Of a stretch of 64,000 nucleotides of DNA, positions 9,134 through 18,346 are shown in pieces. Source of the DNA: Akkermansiaceae bacterium UBA2381 (GTDB lineage: Bacteria > Verrucomicrobiota > Verrucomicrobiia > Verrucomicrobiales > DEV007); contig DDSV01000049.1 in assembly GCA_002344215.1 (NCBI GenBank), positions 58,517 to 122,516 on the forward strand, in the 5' to 3' direction. Position 1 is the first letter of the stretch. Each line of letters begins with the position of its first letter. The notes below the pieces were generated by a model that was not told the DNA's origin, searched no databases, and was given only the letters and a program-made list of their open reading frames with translations. The position numbers and the translations under genes were made by a program.

Positions 9134-10342
9134 TCAGGAGACCGGACATGAAATTCTCATTCCCGAATCCACGTTCATTTCGCCGGAATCAGACAGGATC
9201 AGGTCGCTGATCTGCCCCTGTCGCCCCTGCTCCCTCATCGATTCCAGAATCTCACGGGTTTCACGGAGAAATCGAGCGGTCGAAAATCGTTCCGCGTTCT
9301 GCCGGATCACTTCCGGATTCCAGACGGCGGCCTCAAACTTCTCGACGGCTTCGGTAAGGGAGGCCGGTTCCGGGTGATCAAAAAAGACTCCGGTTTCACC
9401 TTCGATCACGGTCTCGAGGGCACCCCCGTCACGGTAGGCGATGACCGGCTTTCCACAGGCCTGCGCCTCGACCGGGGTGATTCCAAAATCCTCACTGCCG
9501 GGAAAGATGTAGGCGCGGCAGGTCGCCATCATTTCCGTGACCGTTTCGTCCGGCGCACGTCCGAGAAAAGTGACCGAAGGTCCCGCGATCGATTCGAGCC
9601 GGGCGCGGTCGGGGCCATCACCGATGATCACCAGTTTTTTTCCGGACCCCGTGAACGCCCGCACGGCGCGGTCGATGTGTTTGTAGGCAACGAGCCGGGA
9701 CACGATCAGGTAGAAGTCGTCGACCCGTTCGCTGACTTGAAACCGCTCCACATCGACGGGTGGATACACGACGATGCTTCCCCGCCCGTAGTTTTCCCGG
9801 ATCCGCTTTTGCACGTTGCGCGAGTTGGCGATAAAGAGATCCACCTTGCGGCTCTGGCGGAGGTCACTGGCACGGAAGAGCGGCATCAAACGGCGGACAA
9901 AACCGCGAAGGAAGGGATTCCGGATCTCATTTTCGAGGTATTCGTCAGGATTCCAGAAGAAGCGCGGCGGAGTGTGGCAGTAGCAGACAAACTTTGTTCC
10001 GGCCGGTTTCGGGATCCATTTCGAGAAGCTGCTGCTACTGATCCACGCGATTTCGGAGGGAACCATCCGCAGGAATTTGAAGGCAAGCGGGTAGAGGAAA
10101 AACAGCTTCTTGTGAAACTTCTTCATCCCGGGGAGCTGCTGCATCCATGAATTGCGAACGCGCGGAGACCGGAATACGGGGAAGAGATTCTCTCCGAAGG
10201 TCGCGCTCGTATAAACCGAGGCCTCTGGAAAAGCGTCAGCCATTACCTCAACCACCTTTTCGGCTCCCCCCATTTGAATAAGGAAGTCGTGAACGAGAGC
10301 AAGGCGGGGAGAACTATCCAAAAGATTGGTCGGGGCATTCAT
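9134..10342 (-). CDS. Glycosyltransferase family 4 (WbaZ-like mannosyltransferase type)
   Basis: 402 aa cytoplasmic or membrane-associated retaining glycosyltransferase of the GT-B fold. The acceptor-side domain begins RLALVHDFLIQMGGAEKVVE, and the donor-binding C-terminal domain has GSEDFGITPVEAQACGKPVI with the EX7E pair and GGALETV. The frame extends to 10423, but that would overlap the upstream sugar transferase gene by 62 bases; I chose the ATG at 10342 (MNAPTNLLDSS), 19 bases after that gene stops. Likely adds a sugar to the lipid-linked repeat unit started by the sugar transferase. GDP-mannose as donor is a guess from family resemblance. Confidence 0.85.
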   Translation of the reverse strand: MNAPTNLLDSSPRLALVHDFLIQMGGAEKVVEVMADAFPEASVYTSATFGENLFPVFRSPRVRNSWMQQLPGMKKFHKKLFFLYPLAFKFLRMVPSEIAWISSSSFSKWIPKPAGTKFVCYCHTPPRFFWNPDEYLENEIRNPFLRGFVRRLMPLFRASDLRQSRKVDLFIANSRNVQKRIRENYGRGSIVVYPPVDVERFQVSERVDDFYLIVSRLVAYKHIDRAVRAFTGSGKKLVIIGDGPDRARLESIAGPSVTFLGRAPDETVTEMMATCRAYIFPGSEDFGITPVEAQACGKPVIAYRDGGALETVIEGETGVFFDHPEPASLTEAVEKFEAAVWNPEVIRQNAERFSTARFLRETREILESMREQGRQGQISDLILSDSGEMNVDSGMRISCPVS

Positions 10343-10361
10343 CAGTTCTTGAAGGGCAAAA

Positions 10362-11771
10362 TCAGCGGGCCGACTTCGGGGGAAAAATGATCTGAAAAAC
10401 CGTGTCAAACACGATACAAACATCGAGAAGGATGGACCAGCGCCGAAGGTAGAAGTGATCCAGCCTGACTCGCTGCCTTACTTTTGCGGGCGTATCCGTT
10501 TCCCCACGGCAGCCTTTGACCTGGGCCAGTCCGGTGATCCCGGGTTTTGCAAAGTGGCGCACAGAATAGTCATCGACGATCTCGGCGAACTGTTCGTCAT
10601 GATCGACAAAGTGAGGCCGCGGTCCGACCACGCTCATCTCGCCCCGGAGCACATTGAGAAACTGGGGCATTTCGTCGAGACTCGATTTCCTGAGGAAGCT
10701 TCCACCTGGAAAAATGCGGGGATCTCCCTTGCGGGCCTGAAGACCGGGGGTCGCGTTCACGTGCATGGTACGGAACTTGTAGACCTCGAAGATCTCGCCC
10801 TGACGACCGGTTCGCTGCTGACGGTAGAAGAGCGGTCCCGGCGAAAGGATCCGGTGCAGAATCCAGACCGAGCAGACCAGCGGTGGAAGAACGAAGACAC
10901 ACACCGCCAGGGAAAAGAGGAAATCGAAAGTCCGTTTAATCACCCGACTGACCGGATCCTCGAGCGGTTCACGCCAGTTTGTCAGGAACACCCGGGAGCC
11001 CGACTGATGCGCATCAAGGTTGCCGGGAAAGAGGTGCTCGCGCTCATCCACCCAGATCAGACGCATCCCGAGGGAATCGCACAACTGCTGCAGGGAACGA
11101 ATCAGATCCGGCCGGGGCTCCAGCCCGAGTGCGAGAATGAGCTTCGCTCCATAAGAGCGGCAGATCTCCCGGATATCGTTGAAATCGCCGAGGACCGGAT
11201 ATGAGGGAATCACTCCGACCTTTACCCCGCCATAGGAAACGTATCCGAGAACTTCGGCACCCGGGACCGTGCTGCCCATTTCGGCCGCCCCGTCACGTTC
11301 GATTTCGCGTGGCGTTGCCAGCACCAGGGTATTCGGACCCTGGCTTGCACGCCGATAGAGACGCCGGTGCATGAGCCGGTGACCGACCAGATTCATCCAG
11401 GAAATCCACGAGGAGTAGATGAGGAAAAACGCGGCAAGAAAGGCCCGCGAAAGGCGATCATCCTTGCACATCACAATCACACCGAAAATGACCACCAGAG
11501 TGAACAGGATCTCGCGCTGGGTCACACTCCAGACCTGAGCCCGGGTGAGCCCGCTCATGGAGCGGTGCCGGCGATCACGGATCGAAAGCTCAAAAATCGC
11601 TGCGGCAGGAAGAAGAATCGAAACCCAGAGATAGTTCGCAGGGAGCAATTCAGCCCGGTAATACACGAGATGCAACGCCCACACCAAAAGCCAGAAGAGA
11701 ATCATTCCCCCGGCAAGCTTAAGGAAGAAATGAAGTCGGATAAAACCGTGGTAACGGTCGGAAATCATCAA
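10362..11771 (-). CDS. Undecaprenyl-phosphate sugar phosphotransferase (WcaJ/WbaP type)
   Basis: 469 aa polyprenyl-phosphate hexose-1-phosphate transferase that starts a polysaccharide repeat unit on undecaprenyl phosphate. The N-terminal part has four or five membrane helices, the middle is a nucleotide-fold CoA-binding-like domain, and the C-terminal catalytic domain starts at KRTFDFLFSLAVCVFVLPPL with the motifs YRQQRTGRQGEIFEVYKFRTM, SSLDEMPQFLNVLRGEMSVVGPRPH (conserved DE and PRP) and KPGITGLAQVKGCRGET. Normal length. First gene of a two-gene leftward unit with the GT4 gene at 9134-10342. A truncated second copy lies immediately upstream at 11959-12438. Confidence 0.92.
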   Translation of the reverse strand: MMISDRYHGFIRLHFFLKLAGGMILFWLLVWALHLVYYRAELLPANYLWVSILLPAAAIFELSIRDRRHRSMSGLTRAQVWSVTQREILFTLVVIFGVIVMCKDDRLSRAFLAAFFLIYSSWISWMNLVGHRLMHRRLYRRASQGPNTLVLATPREIERDGAAEMGSTVPGAEVLGYVSYGGVKVGVIPSYPVLGDFNDIREICRSYGAKLILALGLEPRPDLIRSLQQLCDSLGMRLIWVDEREHLFPGNLDAHQSGSRVFLTNWREPLEDPVSRVIKRTFDFLFSLAVCVFVLPPLVCSVWILHRILSPGPLFYRQQRTGRQGEIFEVYKFRTMHVNATPGLQARKGDPRIFPGGSFLRKSSLDEMPQFLNVLRGEMSVVGPRPHFVDHDEQFAEIVDDYSVRHFAKPGITGLAQVKGCRGETDTPAKVRQRVRLDHFYLRRWSILLDVCIVFDTVFQIIFPPKSAR

Positions 11772-11780
11772 GGATTAACT

Positions 11781-11792
11781 GTTAAATTCTCA
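11781..11792 (-). promoter_or_regulatory. Leader element shared with the truncated duplicate
   Basis: The 12 bases GTTAAATTCTCA (plus strand) lie 9 bases before the start codon of the sugar transferase and recur 12 bases before the start of the truncated copy (12451-12462). The shared position suggests the leader was duplicated with the gene; a regulatory role is inferred only. Confidence 0.35.
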
Positions 11793-11958
11793 AAAATAAA
11801 TCTCAAAAATGCAATTAATCGCAAAAATTACCATTCATCCTGATTTTTTCCACTAAATTCTGATAAACAGCCTGATTTATAGAAATTAGCTGAGTGAACG
11901 CAGGGCAATAGCCCCTCCAGCCGCTCACTGATGAGAATTAGGCAAAACCCGCTTTAGT

Positions 11959-12438
11959 TCAGCGAGCACTTCTATGCCCTGCCGCCTCGCTGAAGTCACG
12001 GTGGCGGCGTCGCCCCTCGCTTCGACGGGCAATGCGATGCAGCAGACGGTGACCGACCAGGTTCATCCAGGTGATCCAGAATGAGTAGATGCCAAGAAAG
12101 AGGGCGAGGAACGAACGTGAGAATAGACCCTCTTTGCTCATGACAATGACCCCGAAGATCGTCATGAGGGCGAAAAGGATCTCCCGCTGACTTAAATTCC
12201 AGAGCTGAGACCGGGATAAACCGCTTAGCGAACGCATCCGCTTCTCCCGGAAAAGTATCTCACAGAGAGCAGCCGCCGGAACCAGAGGAGCGATCTGGGC
12301 ATAATTGAGAGGCAGCAACTCGGGACCATAAAAAGTGATGTGGAGAATCCAGACAATTCCCCAGAAGAGAGCCAGGCCCACAAACTGCTTGATCAGAAAA
12401 TGCAGCCAGATGGATCCATAATAATTATTAGAGGTCAT
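11959..12438 (-). pseudogene. Truncated duplicate of the sugar transferase N-terminal membrane domain
   Basis: 159 codons that match, almost residue by residue in places, the first part of the sugar transferase at 10362-11771: YYGSIWLHFLIK against RYHGFIRLHFFLK, FGVIVMSKEG against FGVIVMCKDD, and ITWMNLVGHRLLHR against ISWMNLVGHRLMHR. The similarity stops at the HRLLHR point; the remaining residues are a basic run (ARRSEGRRRHRDF) with no relation to the parent, and the CoA-binding-like and catalytic domains are missing. It is most simply a decayed tandem duplicate, although an expressed membrane fragment cannot be excluded. Confidence 0.75.
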
Positions 12439-12450
12439 AAAGAAGTAATG

Positions 12451-12470
12451 GTTAAATTCTCAGAATTAAC
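12451..12470 (-). promoter_or_regulatory. Leader element, imperfect palindrome, upstream of truncated copy
   Basis: GTTAAATTCTCAGAATTAAC is an imperfect inverted repeat about 12 bases before the start of the truncated sugar transferase copy; its first 12 bases recur at 11781-11792. The surrounding 140 bases up to the divergent Wzz-like gene are AT-rich and probably hold the promoters of both directions. Confidence 0.35.
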
Positions 12471-12576
12471 TATCATTATTGCAACTAGTTCAATTTTTGA
12501 TTGCTTTTGTCTTTAATTCAAGCAATTTTAGAAACAATATTTTATTATCGTAATTATACAGACCGCTCCGCTCGTC

Positions 12577-14574
12577 ATGCCATCGAACGCTCTTGCCACC
12601 CGCCACCATTCGTCGCCTGCCATCGAACGGGAGTCGCGAAGCCAATGGGATCTGATTGAGGTCTCGCCGCTGGTCGATCTCGACGACCTGGTTGGAATCA
12701 TCAAGCGTCGCCTTCCGTGGCTGATTGTTATCCCCGCCCTCTGCGTCACCATTGCGCTGCTTTACGTTTATTTCGTTGCCACGCCCCTCTATCGGAGCAC
12801 GGCGCTGGTTTTCGTCGATCCGATGTTCGACCGCACTCTTCAAATTCAGCCCTCCGGCGGAGGAATCTCGGATCTCGACTCGCTGAACTCGCTCGAAAAA
12901 GCGATCATGTCCGACTCAATGGTCCTCCGGGTCATCGACCGGCTCAAACTGCGGGAGGACCTTTCCTTTCTCCCGAAATCTCTCCACAAGGGTGTCCTCG
13001 CCGGGGAACCGGTACAGGGATCGAAGCTCCTCAAAGAGATACGAAAGAAACGATTCTCCGCCAGCCTGATCCGCCCGACCCGGCTTTTGGAACTTTCCGT
13101 GCTCGACCCCGATCCCGTGCGGGCCCAACTCATCGCCACCACCTTTGTTGAAGAGTTCGAAACCTTCCTCGGCGACCAGAAAAGGCGCGAGGCGGGAACA
13201 TCCACTGTGGACCTGCGGGTGCGCGCGGACGAGGCGTATCGCAAAGCGCTTGATGCCGAGAAGGAGCTGGAGGAATTCCGACTCAAGCATCCCGACCTCA
13301 CCGTCGAGCAGGATCACCAGCTTTTCGCGGAGAGGCTCACCAAGATAGGCGAAGAGCTCAACACGGTTTCCAGCCGTGTCTTTAATCTCCGCAGCCGCGT
13401 TGAAACCCTCAGAGACGTGGATGCGGAGCAGGATCCCCTCAAAGTGATCAGCATCGGCAACTTCTCCTCGCTTGAGCACGTCTCCGAACTGCTCAATCAG
13501 CGTCTTGGCGCGCATGCGAATCTCGCGTCGGTCAGTGGACAGTTCACGGAAACCCATCCCCGCTACCGCGAAGCGAAAAGCCGGGTTGACGAACTGGACG
13601 CCCAGTTGAAGTCCCTCGCCATCGATCTTAAGGCTTCGCTCGAGGCGGACTACGATTCGTCGCTGAAGAATGAGGAAATGCTCACCCAGAGGGTCAGCGA
13701 CCTGCAGGCACAGCTTACCGGAGTGAAGACCGCCAGCTCGCAATTCCGCGCGATCCAGCAGCAGGTGGAGACGGAGTGGCAGCTCCATCAGGCCCTGCGC
13801 GAACGCATCGGACAGACCTCGCTTGAATCGGAAAAATCCAATGACGTCACCCGGCTCATGTCCGAGCCCATCGTGGCACACAAACCGTCCACACCAAGCA
13901 AGCCGATTGCGCTCCTCGCGGGAATGTTTGCCGGTGGACTTTTCTGCGTCGGACTCATCGGAACCGATATGATGCGGGGGCGCCCCTTCCTCAATCGTCG
14001 CCAGGTCGAACAGCGTCTTGATGTGCCGGTGGTCGCAGAGATCACCACTCCCTCCCGCGGCGGAAATGATGCGGAACTGCTCGACACCATGACCGGGATT
14101 CTTCTTTCACCCGATCATCGACAGGCAGGGCTCATCCACCTTTCCTCCCTTGAGGAAAATGATGAAGGTCTTCGTGTGGCCGCCTGTCTCGCCTCGGCCT
14201 CAGCCTACTACACTTGTCCGACGCTGCTGATCTCGGTCGTCCCGGGAGGAGATCCCCGTCTTCCCGTGACTCTGGTTCCGCAGCCCTCACAAACGGAGAA
14301 TCTGCATACCCTGAGACTGCCGTCGAGTTTCCTTATTGCCCCCAGCGACGCCTGGCAGCTCTTGAGTCCGCACCGCCAGCGATTCAGCCGGATCATCATC
14401 GAGTCCACCGCCTTCACCCAGGAGAGCCAGATCCCCTCGGCCGTGGCGGCACTCGCGGATGCCAATCTTATCCTTGTCAGGAAAAACTCCGGAACACGCA
14501 AAGAGATGGAACATTCTGTCTCCCGGCTTGCCCGGGGTACCCGTGGCTCACTCGCGGTCATTCTGCACGCCTGA
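12577..14574 (+). CDS. Polysaccharide co-polymerase (Wzz/GumC) with degenerate tyrosine-kinase domain
   Basis: 665 aa inner-membrane protein that should set chain length or assist export of exopolysaccharide. The Wzz domain begins at VDLDDLVGIIKRRLPWLIVI with the first membrane helix, followed by a long periplasmic coiled-coil region (about residues 200-420) and a second helix around residues 445-465 (PIALLAGMFAGGLFCVGLIG) after the usual Pro-rich PSTPSKP. The rest (about 470-665) resembles a BY-kinase fold (ISVVPGGDPRLP, then RIIIESTAF) but I see no Walker A GxxxxGKS/T and no Tyr-rich tail, so it is probably catalytically dead. Starts the rightward half of the locus. Confidence 0.85.
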   Translation: MPSNALATRHHSSPAIERESRSQWDLIEVSPLVDLDDLVGIIKRRLPWLIVIPALCVTIALLYVYFVATPLYRSTALVFVDPMFDRTLQIQPSGGGISDLDSLNSLEKAIMSDSMVLRVIDRLKLREDLSFLPKSLHKGVLAGEPVQGSKLLKEIRKKRFSASLIRPTRLLELSVLDPDPVRAQLIATTFVEEFETFLGDQKRREAGTSTVDLRVRADEAYRKALDAEKELEEFRLKHPDLTVEQDHQLFAERLTKIGEELNTVSSRVFNLRSRVETLRDVDAEQDPLKVISIGNFSSLEHVSELLNQRLGAHANLASVSGQFTETHPRYREAKSRVDELDAQLKSLAIDLKASLEADYDSSLKNEEMLTQRVSDLQAQLTGVKTASSQFRAIQQQVETEWQLHQALRERIGQTSLESEKSNDVTRLMSEPIVAHKPSTPSKPIALLAGMFAGGLFCVGLIGTDMMRGRPFLNRRQVEQRLDVPVVAEITTPSRGGNDAELLDTMTGILLSPDHRQAGLIHLSSLEENDEGLRVAACLASASAYYTCPTLLISVVPGGDPRLPVTLVPQPSQTENLHTLRLPSSFLIAPSDAWQLLSPHRQRFSRIIIESTAFTQESQIPSAVAALADANLILVRKNSGTRKEMEHSVSRLARGTRGSLAVILHA

Positions 14575-14610
14575 AGTGCCTGACCGAAACACCTTTCCCC
14601 GAGCCAACCC

Positions 14611-15948
14611 GTGAAGGCCTCTCCCACTGCCTCTGTTTTCCGCACGATGGAGAATCTTCTGCCTTCCTCCTATGCGCTGAGGCAGATGTTCCACACGCTT
14701 CTGCCCTCGGGGATTCGGATGTTCGGTGCCGGGATTCAGTTTCTCAGCACAGTGATCGTGGCCCGTGTTCTGGGTGATGGTCCAAGTGCCGGCTTCTTCT
14801 TCTGGTCTTCGGTATTGATGACCTCCGGTCCGATCGCCACTTACGGACTTGAACAGATCGCCCTGCGAAACGTGCCCCGACTCCAGCGCGATGGCAGGAA
14901 CGACGAGATCGGATCGTTTGTTGCCGGTCTTCGCTCCCTCTCGCTACTGGTATCCTTCCTCATCGGGCTTGGTTGGGTCGTTTATGCGGTTGTCACCCAG
15001 CCCGAACCGGGGGGATTCCGGATCTGGCACTTGCTCGCTCCGCTGGCCCTCGCCTCCATCGCGACAACCCTCATCAACGGCGAGGCGCTCAAAGGCCTCT
15101 CAAGACCAGTCGCCGGAACGATCTACGGCCATCTCCTGCCCGTGAGTCTCTTTTGTGTCCTCGTCGCTCTCTTTGCCGAATATCTCAGCTCCCCGGGAAT
15201 CCTGACACTCTACACCGGAAGCTATCTCGTCGGCGCTCTCGCGGCGCGTTATGCACCGGGAGGAAATTTTCGCGCCCATTATTTTTCATGGCCCGGCAGG
15301 GAAAAGCGCGGCGAATTGATCAGGGAGGGATTTTCGATCTGCTGCGTAAGTCTTTTCGGAGCGCTCGGTTTTATCGTTCCGCTGGCCATCATGGAGATGA
15401 CCCGACCCGCCGCCGAGGTGTCGCACCTCACCACCGCCTTCCGGATTGGTATTCTTTTTATCGTCCTTGGATCGGCCATTCACAGCGTCTTCGCTCCGGC
15501 TCTCTCGCGCAGCGCCGAACTACCAAATCCTTTTACTCCGGTCTTTAAAGTTCACGGAAAGGCCATCGTCATCACTCTCGCCGCGCTGGGACTTCCCCTG
15601 GGTATCGGGATCGCATTTCCCGAACCCGTCATGCTCATTTTTGGAGAAGCCTTCCGTGGTGGAGCTGAGTCGCTGCGGCTGCTTCTTATTGTTCAATTGC
15701 TTTCGCTCTGCCTCGGCCCGGTGCCCTACCTGCTTCTGATGACCGGCCACACCGCATTTCTCGCCCGCATCGGTGTGGCCAAGTTTGCGGCCGCCACCAT
15801 CCTTTCATTCCTGCTCATCCCCCGATTTGGAGGAAGCGGAATGGTCGCGGCCATGGGGATCGCCTTCCTTGGCGAGGGATTGATCGGTATCGCTTATGCG
15901 GTGATTAAATTGAGGGCGGAGAAGTCCGGAAATAGGGCCGAAGAATGA
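14611..15948 (+). CDS. Polysaccharide flippase (Wzx/MATE-like MOP superfamily)
   Basis: 445 aa integral membrane protein with about 12 predicted helices, matching the oligosaccharide flippase family that moves undecaprenyl-linked repeat units across the inner membrane. The N-terminal segment with FGAGIQFLSTVIVARVLG is typical. An ATG at 14647 (MENLLPSS) is an alternative start. Sits 36 bases after the Wzz-like gene and overlaps the next gene by 4 bases (ATGA at 15945), so the four genes from 12577 to 18337 look like one operon. Confidence 0.82.
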   Translation: MKASPTASVFRTMENLLPSSYALRQMFHTLLPSGIRMFGAGIQFLSTVIVARVLGDGPSAGFFFWSSVLMTSGPIATYGLEQIALRNVPRLQRDGRNDEIGSFVAGLRSLSLLVSFLIGLGWVVYAVVTQPEPGGFRIWHLLAPLALASIATTLINGEALKGLSRPVAGTIYGHLLPVSLFCVLVALFAEYLSSPGILTLYTGSYLVGALAARYAPGGNFRAHYFSWPGREKRGELIREGFSICCVSLFGALGFIVPLAIMEMTRPAAEVSHLTTAFRIGILFIVLGSAIHSVFAPALSRSAELPNPFTPVFKVHGKAIVITLAALGLPLGIGIAFPEPVMLIFGEAFRGGAESLRLLLIVQLLSLCLGPVPYLLLMTGHTAFLARIGVAKFAAATILSFLLIPRFGGSGMVAAMGIAFLGEGLIGIAYAVIKLRAEKSGNRAEE

Positions 15949-17282
15949 CCGCAAAATCGGAAGCAGGGGTCAATGCAGTCGGATGGCTTCCCTGGTGGTG
16001 CCGCCCCTCACTCATGCTGCTCGGCGCCTCGCTGCCAGCCCTCATTATTTTCTCTTATTCCGACAGTCGTCAAACGCTCTCGAAAGCCCAGCTCTTTTAT
16101 GGAGACAGGGATTTCATTCTCGGCATTTTCGCCATCCTGCTTCTGGCAGCCGGCGCCCGAATCGGTGAATCGGGCATCATCGGCCAGATCGGAGCCGCCC
16201 TTAGCCCCCGAAGCCGGAACCGTCTCGAATCATCCGTAATCGGTCCCAGACTCGGTGAGAATCTGCTCTCCCCCCGGCTCGACTGGTTCCTCATGGGAGT
16301 CTTCCTCGTCGCCCACCTCATCTTCTTCCGGAACTTTATTCTCAACCCGGGTCTGGCCATGGGAGTGCTCGGGGGAAACCTGGAATTGAAACATACTTTC
16401 AAGACCATCCCCGGAGTCACGATCTGGACCCAGGTGTCGCTCCTCCTTGGCTCACTTCGGGGTCTCCGATGGGCGGGAATTCTGCCGGGAAAGGTGAAAC
16501 TGATCTCCTGGTTTCACGTGCTCTTTTTCGGGACGCTCTTTATCCGGGCAATCCTCTGGTCGGAACGCCTCGCTCTGATTGAGGGGGCTGTTCCCTTTTT
16601 TCTCGGGGCCCTTCCCCGGATCGTGTCCAATCTCGGTCCCCGCTGGAGAACAATTCTCCGGCTCGTTCCGATTCTCCTTCCCGCCCTCCTCCTCGTCGTC
16701 TTCACCGCCTTCGAAGCCCTCCGCTCGTGGCAGTACTATGCGGGTGAGCACTCCAATATTTTTGAGTTCGGCTGGCGAAGACTCTACACCTACTACTTTG
16801 AAGCGATGAACACCGGCGCCGCGATCCTCGGCACGATCGGTTTCTATGACGGACTCACCGGTCCGCTCTCGAAGGCCGCCTACGAACAAGCCTACGAGGG
16901 ACTTTATCTGGGATCACTCGATGTCGAGTACAACAACGCCTCCGGTATCTGGTACATCGCGGCACGAACCGGTAATCTCCTTTTCGGCCCCGTCTTTCTG
17001 ATGATAGGAATCTGGTTCGGCATGACCTGGCGCGGCTACGTCGCGGGCAGGCTCTTCGGACTCTTTTACCCTTTCACTTTCCTCGGTCTCATGGAGATCC
17101 TTCGCATTGCCTACTGGCTGGGAGTAAACCGCGTCATCCCGACCACGTTAGCGATTATTCTTATTCTCTGCTGGGCAGCCACCTTGAAACACCGCATCCG
17201 GATTCGGCGCGGGATTGAGTCGCCCCCTTTGGGAACCGGGCACCGCGGACAACCACCCCTCTCTCTCAACCAGTGGCGATGA
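15945..17282 (+). CDS. O-antigen polymerase-like (Wzy) membrane protein
   Basis: 445 aa polytopic membrane protein with about 10-12 hydrophobic segments and a longer soluble loop with many Tyr residues (about residues 255-330: RRLYTYYFEAMNTG, YEQAYEGLYLG). Sequence conservation in Wzy proteins is low, so the call relies on topology and on position between a flippase and a glycosyltransferase gene. Overlaps both neighbours by 4 bases. Confidence 0.65.
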   Translation: MTAKSEAGVNAVGWLPWWCRPSLMLLGASLPALIIFSYSDSRQTLSKAQLFYGDRDFILGIFAILLLAAGARIGESGIIGQIGAALSPRSRNRLESSVIGPRLGENLLSPRLDWFLMGVFLVAHLIFFRNFILNPGLAMGVLGGNLELKHTFKTIPGVTIWTQVSLLLGSLRGLRWAGILPGKVKLISWFHVLFFGTLFIRAILWSERLALIEGAVPFFLGALPRIVSNLGPRWRTILRLVPILLPALLLVVFTAFEALRSWQYYAGEHSNIFEFGWRRLYTYYFEAMNTGAAILGTIGFYDGLTGPLSKAAYEQAYEGLYLGSLDVEYNNASGIWYIAARTGNLLFGPVFLMIGIWFGMTWRGYVAGRLFGLFYPFTFLGLMEILRIAYWLGVNRVIPTTLAIILILCWAATLKHRIRIRRGIESPPLGTGHRGQPPLSLNQWR

Positions 17283-18337
17283 CCCGGGTTCTCATCAATG
17301 CCCGATTCCGTCATCGCCCCGTCACGGGGGTGGAGCGGTTTGCCGTCGAGGTCTCGTCGCGTCTGGCGGCAACGACGAATCTTCAAGTCACTGACATTGC
17401 GCCCACCGGCAAGCTCTCAGGCATCAAGGGACACCTCTGGGAGCAATTCGTCCTGCCGGGAAAAGTTGATCGTGACTCCATCCTCTTTTCCCCCTGCAAC
17501 ACCGGCCCTCTTGCGGTGACGAGACAACTCGTCGTGATTCATGATGCGGCGGTGTGGGATTGTCCCGATGGGTTCAGCACGACCTTTCGAAAACTCTACC
17601 AGCACCTCCTCCCCCGTCTCGCAAAGCAAGCCACCGTCGCCACCGTCTCGGAGTTTTCCCGCAAACAGCTCGCCCCCCGACTCGGACTGCCTGAGGAACA
17701 GATCCTCATCCTCGGGAATGCAGTGAGCCCGGACTTCTCCCCCGGAGACTCGCGAAAAGAACTTCCCGATGCACCCACCCTGCTCTGTGTCGGATCGATG
17801 GATCCCCGGAAAAATATCAATCGTCTCGCCAAGGCCTGGCTTGATCTCAAAACGAGCGGACGGCTTCCTGAAAACGCGCGGCTGAAACTCGTTGGCGGCA
17901 CCAACCCGAAAAACTTCGCTGCCTTCGAGCAGGTCGAAGACCAGAGCATCGAGTGGCTCGGACGGGTCGATGACGAAGCCCTGATCCGTCACTATCGCGA
18001 AGCGGGGGCATTCATCTATCCGAGCTACTACGAAGGCTTCGGTCTGCCTCCGCTTGAAGCGATGGCCTGCGGATGTCCGGTGCTCCTCTCTCAGGAGGCG
18101 AGCCTGCCTGAAGTGGGTGGTCCCGCCTTCGAGCCGGGCAATCCTGACTCCACCGGCGCGGTGATCTACTTCGATCCCTTCAGCGAGGCGGCCATCGGGG
18201 AGGCTATTCTGGAATTTTTTAATCTCGACGACGCAAAACGGGCGCAGCTCCGATCCAATTCCCTTTCTCGATCACAAGAATTCTCATGGGATACGGTGGC
18301 TCTCCGAACCGCTGAGGCCATTCTGAAAATTGCCTGA
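17279..18337 (+). CDS. Glycosyltransferase family 4
   Basis: 352 aa GT-B glycosyltransferase. N-terminal INARFRHRPVTGVERFAVEV is the usual acceptor domain start; the donor domain carries LLCVGSMDPRKNINRL and SYYEGFGLPPLEAMACGCPV with the EX7E pair. An upstream GTG at 17273 would add two residues; the ATG at 17279 gives the ATGA overlap with the polymerase gene and is preferred. Last gene of the first polysaccharide operon. Confidence 0.88.
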   Translation: MTRVLINARFRHRPVTGVERFAVEVSSRLAATTNLQVTDIAPTGKLSGIKGHLWEQFVLPGKVDRDSILFSPCNTGPLAVTRQLVVIHDAAVWDCPDGFSTTFRKLYQHLLPRLAKQATVATVSEFSRKQLAPRLGLPEEQILILGNAVSPDFSPGDSRKELPDAPTLLCVGSMDPRKNINRLAKAWLDLKTSGRLPENARLKLVGGTNPKNFAAFEQVEDQSIEWLGRVDDEALIRHYREAGAFIYPSYYEGFGLPPLEAMACGCPVLLSQEASLPEVGGPAFEPGNPDSTGAVIYFDPFSEAAIGEAILEFFNLDDAKRAQLRSNSLSRSQEFSWDTVALRTAEAILKIA

Positions 18338-18346
18338 GAAATCCCC

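Noticed and set aside
14208..14645. 145-codon minus ORF in the Wzz-like gene
   Set aside because: Antisense shadow without homology.
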